The notes below the pieces were generated by a model. The model did no database searches. It worked only from the letters and a program-made list of their open reading frames with translations, and had not been told where the DNA came from. The position numbers and the translations under genes were made by a program. Positions 28,204 through 35,328 of a DNA stretch of 64,000 nt are shown here, piece by piece. Numbering within the stretch: the first letter of the stretch is position 1; each line of letters begins with the position of its first letter. Origin of the DNA: CALBPI01 sp038529355 (GTDB lineage Bacteria; Pseudomonadota; Gammaproteobacteria; Steroidobacterales; Woeseiaceae); contig JBCBDU010000014.1 of assembly GCA_038529355.1 (NCBI GenBank), positions 5,196-69,195 of the forward strand, read 5' to 3'.

Positions 28204-28665
28204 TTATTCCGTCGTCGCCATCAGCGCGCGGTTTAACCCGTCTGACACGGTTTGTAGCAACATATCCGCCGACATGGTCTGCATGTCCTCGCTGACTGCG
28301 GCGCGACGTTCATCGAACAGCGCTGCATGTGGCGACTGCGCACCCTCATTGGCGATCGAAAGCAACTGTTCATCGGAAAAGTGTGCCCGATAAGCCGTCA
28401 GCAGATTGGCGTCCCATTGCGCCTGGCGTTGCGCAACAACAGCTTGCAAATGCTGCTTGATCAGTGTGTCTGCCTGTTGCCGACCAACCTTGCTGATCAG
28501 GGCTTGATAGGTCGTCGTGCGCTGCGCCGTACGCTCGCTGATGGCATAGAAATTCTGGCCAAGACCAAGCGATGTTACGAACGCATCGACGGTGCTGATC
28601 CGCTCAGTATGCGCGATGGTTGCGGTAGCGAGTAGGGCGCACATTGCTAGGATTCGAAAGCGCAT
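28204..28665 (-). CDS. Exported DUF2059-like protein
   Basis: 153 residues: signal peptide (MRFRILAMCALLATATIAHT), then a helical DUF2059-type body (ISKVGRQQADTLIKQHLQAVV; YRAHFSDEQLLSIANEGAQSP). Function unknown; periplasmic location expected. It lies 6 bases after the aminotransferase stop, so it is very likely co-transcribed with it. Confidence 0.72.
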   Translation of the reverse strand: MRFRILAMCALLATATIAHTERISTVDAFVTSLGLGQNFYAISERTAQRTTTYQALISKVGRQQADTLIKQHLQAVVAQRQAQWDANLLTAYRAHFSDEQLLSIANEGAQSPHAALFDERRAAVSEDMQTMSADMLLQTVSDGLNRALMATTE

Positions 28666-28671
28666 GGATTA

Positions 28672-29823
28672 CTATGCGTTGATTGCTTCAGGCAGTGTCT
28701 GACAGAACCGCGCGACATCCTGCAAGCGCCCCATCGATACACGCGACCATGCGTCGTAATCCATGTACTGGCCGCGAATTTGCACATTGCTGGCGCGCAA
28801 CGTCTGTTGCAGTGCATTGGCGCTTTTGCCGGACTTGAAGTAAACAAAGTTTGTCTGCGACGGCAGCGACTCGATGCCAAGCCCGCGCAAGGCGGCAACG
28901 GTCATTTCGCGCCCCTCGTTGATTTTCGCCAGTGACCGGCGAATGAATGCATCGTCATCCAGACAGCCGATGGCTGCGGCGAGGCTGACGCCGGACATCC
29001 ACGACATTTTGGCTGCGCGCAGTTTTTGCGCAGCTTCTGCGCTGGAGATCAGGTAGCCGACGCGAAGGCCGGCCATGCCATACAGCTTCGAGAAGGTTCG
29101 CGAGATAATCACGTCGTGACCGGCTCGGACCAGATCGATGCAGGAATTGCCCTGCGGAGCGTCGGTCAGCTCCATGTAGGCCTCATCGACAACGACTGTG
29201 GTTTTCGCTGCCATGCGTTTGACGGCGGCCTTGAGTGTTTTGGTGTCGCTGAGCACGCCGGTCGGGTTGTTGGGATTGCACAGTTGCACCATACCGGTGT
29301 CCGTTGTGACCATGGCGTCCAGCGCGGCGAAATCAATGCCAAGCGCTGCCGTCATCGGTGCGCGCTGGACTTGCGCCAAACCCAGCCGGTTGGCATACAT
29401 GACCGTGGCGTCGAAGAACAGGCGTGGCGCAACGATAGGACCCTGTTGCCCGTACACAATAGCCGCCGCGCTCAGCGCCTCAGCGGAGCCTGTCGACAAG
29501 GTGACCTGCTGGGGGTCAACGTCGTAGCGTTCGGCAATCATTTTCGTCAGCACATCGGTCGCGCGGTCGGCGTAGAACGCCCCTTTGCGGCCTGCGTACT
29601 CCACCATTTTCAGCGCCGAGGCAGCGGGTCCGTAGGGGTTTTCATTGCTGTGCAAGCGGACAATGCCAGCCTGCGGACCAATCAGTTCGGCGCCGGCGGG
29701 CAGCGTCGGGAATGCGCCGATAGCTTCGGCGTCAGTTGCTGGAATCTTATGTGCACAACCGCTCGCCAATGCGGCGCTGGCCGTGCCAAGCAGGAACGTT
29801 CGTCGGGAGCTGGTCATCGTCAT
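28672..29823 (-). CDS. Exported PLP-dependent aminotransferase, HisC-like, Tat signal
   Basis: 383-residue fold-type I aminotransferase. The N-terminus has a twin-arginine motif (SSRRTFLLG) then ASAALASGCAHK, which may be a Tat signal with a weak lipobox. The catalytic fold shows STGSAEALSAAA, LCNPNNPTGV, VVDEAYMELT and the PLP-lysine in ISRTFSKLYGMAGLRVGY, as in histidinol-phosphate aminotransferases. Export is surprising for this chemistry. ATG 29823 is preferred; ATG 29817 is two codons later. It follows the dienelactone hydrolase after 5 bases. The substrate is unlikely to be histidinol phosphate outside the cytoplasm. Confidence 0.9.
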   Translation of the reverse strand: MTMTSSRRTFLLGTASAALASGCAHKIPATDAEAIGAFPTLPAGAELIGPQAGIVRLHSNENPYGPAASALKMVEYAGRKGAFYADRATDVLTKMIAERYDVDPQQVTLSTGSAEALSAAAIVYGQQGPIVAPRLFFDATVMYANRLGLAQVQRAPMTAALGIDFAALDAMVTTDTGMVQLCNPNNPTGVLSDTKTLKAAVKRMAAKTTVVVDEAYMELTDAPQGNSCIDLVRAGHDVIISRTFSKLYGMAGLRVGYLISSAEAAQKLRAAKMSWMSGVSLAAAIGCLDDDAFIRRSLAKINEGREMTVAALRGLGIESLPSQTNFVYFKSGKSANALQQTLRASNVQIRGQYMDYDAWSRVSMGRLQDVARFCQTLPEAINA

Positions 29824-29828
29824 CGCAT

Positions 29829-30548
29829 TCACCGTTGGAAAATTTCGGCCAGAAAATGGGTCATAGCTTGCGTGCTGCGGCGCTCCGCGTCGGCGTTGTA
29901 GACGATGCCGGATGCGGGATCGTTGGCTGCCGGATTGGTGAAACTGTGCAAGGCGCGCCCGTAGCCGTGCAATTGCCAGTCGCAACCGGCGGCAGTCAGC
30001 TCCTCACCGAGCGTGACAACCGAATCCGGCGTCGCCATCGGATCCTGCCAGCCGTGCAACACCAACACTTTTGCTTTGATCGGGTTCGCCGGCCCTGGCG
30101 GCGGCATGAACAGGCCATGCAGGCTGACGACGCCCTTGAGGTTATCGCCGCTGCGCGCAAGATCGAGCGCACACAACCCGCCCAGGCAGTAGCCGGTGGC
30201 AGCGACGTTGTCTGCGTCAGTTTTGTCGTGCGCGGCACCGGCTGCAACGCCAGCGCGCAGGCGCGCGAGTAGCTCGGCCCGATCGGCAAGCAGCGGTTGC
30301 ATCAGCGCCTCGCGTTCCTCGCGCGTTGTGCCGAGCACATCTTCGCCGTAGACATCGAGCGAAAACCCCGCGTATCCGAGCCGCGCAAGCGCGATAGCCT
30401 TATCATCTTCAAATGCGCTGCGTCCGCTCCACGCATGGCTTACTGTCACCAGCGGCAGTGGCTGAGGCAAGGCATCGTCGTACGCCAATTGGCCAGCAAA
30501 GCGTTTGCCGCCGTGCTCATAGCGGATGATCTCGGTCACAATGCTCAT
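29829..30548 (-). CDS. Dienelactone hydrolase-family protein
   Basis: 239-residue alpha/beta hydrolase. The nucleophile is Cys in GYCLGG (about 120), the acid is Asp in GWQDP (about 172) and His in RALHSF (about 205), the dienelactone hydrolase triad. No signal peptide. Substrate is open, since many family members act on simple esters. First gene of the minus-strand run; divergent from greB across 86 bases. Confidence 0.92.
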   Translation of the reverse strand: MSIVTEIIRYEHGGKRFAGQLAYDDALPQPLPLVTVSHAWSGRSAFEDDKAIALARLGYAGFSLDVYGEDVLGTTREEREALMQPLLADRAELLARLRAGVAAGAAHDKTDADNVAATGYCLGGLCALDLARSGDNLKGVVSLHGLFMPPPGPANPIKAKVLVLHGWQDPMATPDSVVTLGEELTAAGCDWQLHGYGRALHSFTNPAANDPASGIVYNADAERRSTQAMTHFLAEIFQR

Positions 30549-30634
30549 GTTCGGATTGTCCTTGGCCTAAACGCCGTGCGCGCGCGTGATGCGGTTCAGT
30601 ATACGATATGTGTACTATCGCGTGAGGACATCAC

Positions 30635-31126
30635 ATGGGCCGTTGGCGTCCACCACAACCGGCATCATCGCCGTACATCACTCCGGAAGGTTTCGAGGCG
30701 CTGCAGAGCGAGTTGAAGCAACTGTGGTTGCGTCGCCGTGATGTGGTTGCGGCATTGTCGGCAGCCGCGGCCGAGGGTGATCGCTCTGAGAATGCCGAGT
30801 ACATTTATCGCAAAAAAGAACTCGGCGGCATTGATCGACGTATTCGCTACCTCGACAAACGAACCGACTCGCTGAATATCGTTCGTGAGACACCTGCTGT
30901 CGACAAGGTCTTCTTCGGTGCCTGGGTCAGTTTGCTCGACGACGACGATGCACAGGTTGAATATCGGATCGTCGGCCCGGATGAGACGCGGCCTAGCGAA
31001 GGATGGATCAGCATTGACTCGCCGATGGCGCGCGCGTTGCTGGGCAAACGATCTGATGACGTGATTCAGCTGGACATCGCCGGTCAGGCGCGTACATTCG
31101 AAATCGTAGCCATTCGATATCAGTAG
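30635..31126 (+). CDS. greB: Transcript cleavage factor GreB
   Basis: 163 residues. The N-terminal coiled coil (ITPEGFEALQSELKQLWL; VVAALSAAAAEGDRSENAEY) carries the acidic tip DRSENAEY used to activate RNA cleavage in the RNA polymerase secondary channel, and the C-terminal FKBP-like domain contains GAWVSLLDDDDAQVEYRIVGPDE. The N-terminal extension MGRWRPPQPASSPYITP and the tip sequence suit GreB rather than GreA. Ribosome site GTGAGGAC lies ahead of the ATG. The adjacent trHb gene begins 13 bases after its stop. Confidence 0.95.
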   Translation: MGRWRPPQPASSPYITPEGFEALQSELKQLWLRRRDVVAALSAAAAEGDRSENAEYIYRKKELGGIDRRIRYLDKRTDSLNIVRETPAVDKVFFGAWVSLLDDDDAQVEYRIVGPDETRPSEGWISIDSPMARALLGKRSDDVIQLDIAGQARTFEIVAIRYQ

Positions 31127-31138
31127 TGTTGCAGCAAC

Positions 31139-31576
31139 GTGATTGAATCAGTGACTGGATCTTCCAGCGACGCCGCGAAATATGGGGACGAGGACGCGAC
31201 GTTTCAGGCTTGCGGCGGTGAAGCCGGTGTCGCAAATCTGGTCGACAGTTTCTACGACATCATGTCTAGCAATCCCGCATACCGACAGATCTACGATTGG
31301 CACCCGGACGATGCGTTGGCGCGTGACAAACTCGCGCGCTTTCTCTGTGGCTGGATGGGTGGGCCAAAGCGCTACCACCAAAAATATGGCGCCATCAGTA
31401 TTCCTCGCGTGCATTCGCACTTGCAGATTAAGACCCCGGAGCGTGACATGTGGTTGAACTGCATGCGCGAGGCGCTTGAACGCCAGCCGTACCCTGCCGG
31501 GTTACGTGACTATCTGCTGTTGCAGCTTGGCGTGCCTGCAGAGCACGTTCGTCGCACCTGCGAGGATCGTGCATGA
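31139..31576 (+). CDS. Group II truncated haemoglobin
   Basis: 145 residues including FQACGGEAGVANLVDSFYDIMSS, a 2-over-2 globin start. Proximal His lies in PRVHSHLQI, and Trp in DMWLNCM is the G8 Trp typical of group II. It binds O2, NO or related ligands; some are detoxifiers or partners of sulphur and redox enzymes. GTG 31139 is a likely start but its ribosome site is weak. It overlaps the next gene by 4 bases (ATGA), so they are made together. Confidence 0.93.
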   Translation: MIESVTGSSSDAAKYGDEDATFQACGGEAGVANLVDSFYDIMSSNPAYRQIYDWHPDDALARDKLARFLCGWMGGPKRYHQKYGAISIPRVHSHLQIKTPERDMWLNCMREALERQPYPAGLRDYLLLQLGVPAEHVRRTCEDRA

Positions 31577-31983
31577 GCGAGCAACAAATACTCGCCGGTC
31601 GCTATGGCTGCGACCGATGTTTCCCCGATGATCTTGAATTGCTGGATACGCTCTGGTTCAAAATACCGGTAGTTGCCGAGCTCATCAGCGAATCACATTT
31701 CAGCATCAAGGTACGTCGCTGTGGCGACTGTCGTCAGCGTTTTGTCACCGTGTTCGCGGAGACCATTGACTGGGAAAATGGCGAAGATCCTCAGCAATGC
31801 AGTGTGTTGCCGATCACTGAGTTCGAGGCGGCCAGACTGCTCAATGTCAGCTCGGCTGCACAGGCGGAATCGTTGGCCGGCAGCCTGGGCAGCGGCCGTC
31901 GCAGTTTTCTGTCTTACTGGCCGTCAAACAGCAATAAGGGCATCGCGTGGGCAACAGGTTTGGTCATCGGTATGCATGATTAA
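31573..31983 (+). CDS. CxxC-type zinc-ribbon-like protein of unknown function
   Basis: 136 residues. Two cysteine pairs, CDRC (about 13-16) and CGDC (about 50-53), could bind zinc or iron. The rest shows a FVTVFAETIDWENGEDPQQC stretch with a further Cys, and no family was recognised. The ATG lies in the ATGA overlap with the truncated haemoglobin stop, which makes a functional link with it plausible. It might serve as reductase partner, chaperone or regulator; none is shown. Confidence 0.7.
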   Translation: MSEQQILAGRYGCDRCFPDDLELLDTLWFKIPVVAELISESHFSIKVRRCGDCRQRFVTVFAETIDWENGEDPQQCSVLPITEFEAARLLNVSSAAQAESLAGSLGSGRRSFLSYWPSNSNKGIAWATGLVIGMHD

Positions 31984-32048
31984 TCTGCCGTAACCACATT
32001 GTTCATAGTAGAGTAGTTACTAGAATTTTTGACCGTTGAGGAATCCCT

Positions 32049-32510
32049 ATGCGTACTATTGCTGCGAGTCTGTTCGCACTGGCCGTGACACTGATTGCAG
32101 GTTGTCAGTCCGTGCCCGATGGCGAGCCGACTGCGTCTGAAGTGACCTTTGGGGATGGCACACAGAACTGGATCAGAGCCGATGATGTCAGCCGAGTTGG
32201 CGACACCTTCGTATTCAGTGAAGTGCACATTGCGAACAACGGGTGGTTGGTATTGCATCCATTCAAGGATGGTCGGCCAGTGGGCGAGATTTATGCCGGT
32301 GCAACCTACATCACGGCTGGCACGAGCAAGCGCGTGCCGGTCAGCGTCGATGCTGAGCCGGCACCCGGCACCCGGTTTCTTGTGATGTTGCACCGTGATG
32401 TCAATGAGAATCAGCAGTTCGATTTCGTGTTCGTTGATGAGCGTAACGTGCTGGACAAAGCCGTGTTTGAAGGCAGCACAATGATTTCGCATATCTTTGT
32501 AACGCCGTAA
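32049..32510 (+). CDS. Lipoprotein with DUF7282-like domain
   Basis: 153 residues: signal peptide with lipobox LIAGC (Cys about 19), then a beta-rich domain with NNGWLVLHPFKDGRPVG, GTRFLVMLHRDVNENQQFDF and KAVFEGSTMISHIF, which resembles DUF7282. Role unknown; these proteins are mostly seen as exported, single-domain. ATG is preceded by GAGGAATCCCT. No partner gene is obvious. Confidence 0.7.
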   Translation: MRTIAASLFALAVTLIAGCQSVPDGEPTASEVTFGDGTQNWIRADDVSRVGDTFVFSEVHIANNGWLVLHPFKDGRPVGEIYAGATYITAGTSKRVPVSVDAEPAPGTRFLVMLHRDVNENQQFDFVFVDERNVLDKAVFEGSTMISHIFVTP

Positions 32511-32514
32511 CGAG

Positions 32515-32866
32515 ACGACAGGCGCTGCTGAGGGTCGCAGCCCAAACGGTGCCATCGAGCATCACTTTAACGCTGAACGCGACCGAGTTATCGAGGCCTT
32601 CGCCGTCGCCGTAGCGGCTGAATGTATTGCCGTCGATGTGTACGACGCACCGCCGTAAGTGGCCAGCCACAGGTTGCCATCGCGCGCGGCAGCTATGCGG
32701 CGCACATCGTCGACGGTGAACGCGTCGTGACGTTTGCACTTGAAAACGGTGAATTCAATCCCGTCAAAGCGAACCAGTCCGCCTTCGGTCGCGACCCACA
32801 GATAACCGTCATCGGCGATGTACACATCCCAGACCGCGTCGGCAGGCAAGTCACTTTGCGAATCCT
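32515..32866 (-). pseudogene. Remnant of a two-component regulator propeller (reg_prop) sensor gene
   Basis: On the minus strand a broken reading frame shows two propeller blades: LPADAVWDVYIADDGYLWVA, EGGLVRFDGIEFTVF and ARDGNLWLATYGG in one frame, then VVHIDGNTFSRYGDGEGLDN and VMLDGTVWAAT in another. The frame switch is near 32650, and a TAG lies about 20 codons upstream of the first blade. Both match the first blades of large propeller-type sensor kinases or GGDEF proteins. The rest of the gene and its start are missing, so this is a decayed end fragment rather than a working gene. Confidence 0.75.
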
Positions 32867-33197
32867 ATGCCTGAGTAGGCAGTTGCGAGTCGAGACGATC
32901 CAAATCAATTGATCGACATCACCGGCGCGCGAGTGAGCCACGTGCAAATCGCAACAACTACACGCGCGCAGACTGCGTCCGGAGTGTTTTTCTGGACAGC
33001 GCTCGAACCGCGTCCTTCCTGAGATATTCCACAATAACGCGAGGCTTGGCTCCTCCGTCGTAAGGTTAGTGGTCGAAACGCTGCCTCCTTGAGGTGTGCA
33101 GCTAGGTCGGTTGCCATGAAACGGTTTGGCGAAGTTTGCGGCTCAACTGATGGGCGTTGCAGCAAAAGGCCGACCGGAGCATTTGGCCGGAGTCTGG
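32867..33197. other. Stretch without recognisable gene
   Basis: 331 bases between the propeller remnant and the VOC gene. Both strands hold short open frames with no recognisable motif, start context or composition. Nothing here could be tied to a family by eye. The neighbouring pseudogene suggests this may be leftover DNA from the same lost gene or a deletion scar. Confidence 0.5.
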
Positions 33198-33569
33198 CTA
33201 GATGTGCTGATCGACGAGGACCGGATTGCCGTCCGGATCGACGATGACAAAGCTTGCCGGTCCGCTGCTGTCTGTATCCGCCTGTTGCTCGATTGCAATG
33301 CCGGCATCTTGCACGCGCTGTTGCAGCACGCGCACGTCGTCAAAGGTTTCCAGCGTGTTGGCGTGCTGGTCCCAACCGGGGTTGAACGTCAGCATGTTTT
33401 TTTCGAACATACCCTGGAACAAACCGATCACATGCTCGCCATTGCGCAACATGATCCAGCCTTGCTCGATATTGCCACCAAACTGAACAAAACCGAGGGT
33501 TTCGTAGAACGTCTTCGATGCGGTGATGTCTTTGACCGCCAGGCTGATTGAGAATGCGCCGAGTTGCAT
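33198..33569 (-). CDS. VOC (glyoxalase-fold) family protein
   Basis: 123 residues. ATG 33569 is chosen because GGAG (reverse strand, 8-10 bases upstream) precedes it; the longer in-frame extension lacks support. Pattern is MQLGAFSISLAVKDITASKT, FYETLGFVQFGG, and ASFVIVDPDGNPVLVDQH, a paired beta-alpha-beta-beta-beta fold like glyoxalase or extradiol dioxygenase relatives. Metal and substrate residues are not certain, so a stand-in such as antibiotic binding is also possible. Confidence 0.82.
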   Translation of the reverse strand: MQLGAFSISLAVKDITASKTFYETLGFVQFGGNIEQGWIMLRNGEHVIGLFQGMFEKNMLTFNPGWDQHANTLETFDDVRVLQQRVQDAGIAIEQQADTDSSGPASFVIVDPDGNPVLVDQHI

Positions 33570-33800
33570 ACTTTTTCTCCGCTGTTCGTGACAAGCGACG
33601 ATATTGCGCCAATCGCGTAGCAAGCTGTTTGCGACCTCGGTGCCATGTGCACACACGCCGCATCTACGGTGACGGCAACTTGTTGGCGCTGATTGTCGCG
33701 CCAGGTATCGTTGTGGCCCAGTGTAACAAATGCAATTGGCTCAATACGGCGGGGCCCAAGTCATTGACAATCGGGCAGAGCACATTCACAGGAGTTTCGG

Positions 33801-34628
33801 GTGGAAGTACAAAGACTGGCTGCATTCTCGGATGGTGATAGTGGCGGTAATCCGGCCGGCGTGTTGATTGCGCCAACCTTGCCCGATGAGCCAACAATGC
33901 GCTCGGTTGCGGCCGACGTTGGTTTTTCGGAGACGGCCTTTGCCGCACCCGATGGCGATGGTTTTCGAGTCCGTTATTTTTCTCCGGAGTCGGAAGTTCC
34001 GTTTTGTGGCCATGCAACGATTGCGTTGGGCGCAGCGCTTGCGCTGCGCGATGGTGACGGCGTGTTCAATCTGCGCTTGAACGATGCGGCGATCACGGTA
34101 GAAGGACAGCGGCGCGACGACACCGTCTCAGCCGCTTTGCAGTCGCCGCCGACGTCCAGCCGTCCATTGTCATCCGAGGAGCTCGCTGAGGCGCTGGCGT
34201 TGTTTGGCTATGAGACTAGCGAGGTTGATCAACGTATCGCACCGGCGCGAGCTCATGGTGGCGCCGATCATTGGTTCATCGCATTGGATTCGCGTGAGGC
34301 GCTTGCCAGCATGCGCTATGCGCTCGATGCCGGCCGCGACATGATGCGTCGCCATGGCCTGGTGACGATTACATTGGCATGGGCCGAATCGGCGCAACGC
34401 TGGCATACGCGCAACGCATTTGCGTCGGGCGGCGTTTACGAGGACCCGGCAACCGGTGCCGCGACCGCAGCGATGGCTGGCTATCTGCGTGACGTTGATT
34501 GGCCGCACGCAGGGCATGTGCGCATCGTGCAGGGAGAAGATATGCAGATGCGCTCGCTGTTGGATGCACAAATTCCGCCGACGCCAGGTGCATCGATTCG
34601 CGTATCCGGTACGGTGCGCACGCTATGA
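33801..34628 (+). CDS. PhzF-family isomerase/epimerase
   Basis: 275 residues. FSDGDSGGNPAGV (about 9-21), ETAFAAPDGDGFRVRYF and the catalytic-like region EVPFCGHATIALGAAL match the PhzF/DapF-like fold (active-site Glu near residue 44). GTG 33801 is the probable start, with CAGGAG about 10 bases ahead. PhzF itself isomerises dihydrohydroxyanthranilate; other members use unknown substrates. It is the only phenazine-like gene here, so phenazine production is not implied. Confidence 0.9.
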   Translation: MEVQRLAAFSDGDSGGNPAGVLIAPTLPDEPTMRSVAADVGFSETAFAAPDGDGFRVRYFSPESEVPFCGHATIALGAALALRDGDGVFNLRLNDAAITVEGQRRDDTVSAALQSPPTSSRPLSSEELAEALALFGYETSEVDQRIAPARAHGGADHWFIALDSREALASMRYALDAGRDMMRRHGLVTITLAWAESAQRWHTRNAFASGGVYEDPATGAATAAMAGYLRDVDWPHAGHVRIVQGEDMQMRSLLDAQIPPTPGASIRVSGTVRTL

Positions 34629-34761
34629 CGCAGACGGCATAACGGACCGCTCTGTCTGGGACCGCGCGACCGCTCAGGCGCGTTTCGTCGCGTTGCTGCT
34701 ACGCATGGTAAGGTAAGGATCAGGTGGTAATCCGACAATAAGAAAAGTGTAGCCAAACACC

Positions 34762-35328
34762 GTGTCTGACCTGACAGAGCTTCTACAACACTGGCATACC
34801 GGTGACAACGCTGTGCGTGGCGAGTTGCTTGGGCGCGTGTATTCCGAGCTGCGCGCGATTGCTGCGCGTCATTTGTCCGGTGAACGTGCCGGTGCACTGG
34901 TGCAGCCAACGGCTCTGGTTAACGAGGCGTATCTGAAACTGTCCGGTCTCGATCGCATGCAATGGCAAAGTCGCAGCCACTTCCTTGCTATGGCGGCGCG
35001 CATGATGCGCGAGTATCTCGTCGATGAGGCTCGACGCCGTGTCGCCAGCAAACGAGATGGTGGTGTGCAGGTCACGCTGCAGGATGTAGATGCTCGCGAA
35101 GATAGTCCAAGAACCGATATGCTGGCATTGAACGAGGCACTGGAGCGGCTTGCCAAGGCGGATCCGGATCGTGCCTTGCTCGTCGAGCTCAGGTTTTTCG
35201 GAGGATTGACTGTCGACGAGACCGCCGAGGTCCTGGGTCGATCGCCGGCCACAGTGAAGCGCCATTGGCAGGTAGCGCGCGCTTGGTTGTTCCGTGAAAT
35301 GGCTAGCGGTGCTGACAATGACGGATAG
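34762..35328 (+). CDS. ECF sigma factor, TIGR02999 type
   Basis: 188-residue RNA polymerase sigma factor. Region 2 is LVQPTALVNEAYLKLSGL, and region 4 contains GGLTVDETAEVLGRSPATVKRHWQVA. The acidic patch normally found before 'LVQE' in region 2 is replaced by PTAL, as in sigma factors thought to need phosphorylation by a linked kinase (ECF43/EcfP-PknT-type). GTG 34762 is the likely start. The stop overlaps the kinase start by 11 bases, so the pair is one operon. Confidence 0.92.
   Translation: MSDLTELLQHWHTGDNAVRGELLGRVYSELRAIAARHLSGERAGALVQPTALVNEAYLKLSGLDRMQWQSRSHFLAMAARMMREYLVDEARRRVASKRDGGVQVTLQDVDAREDSPRTDMLALNEALERLAKADPDRALLVELRFFGGLTVDETAEVLGRSPATVKRHWQVARAWLFREMASGADNDG

Noticed and set aside
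29026..29901. 291-residue plus-strand frame
   Set aside because: Lies opposite the aminotransferase gene and has no recognisable domain.
32867..33165. Short frames between the propeller remnant and the VOC gene
   Set aside because: No motif, ribosome site or composition that points to coding.
33801..34628. Phenazine biosynthesis locus
   Set aside because: Only a PhzF-like gene is present; PhzF-like proteins are common outside phenazine pathways.
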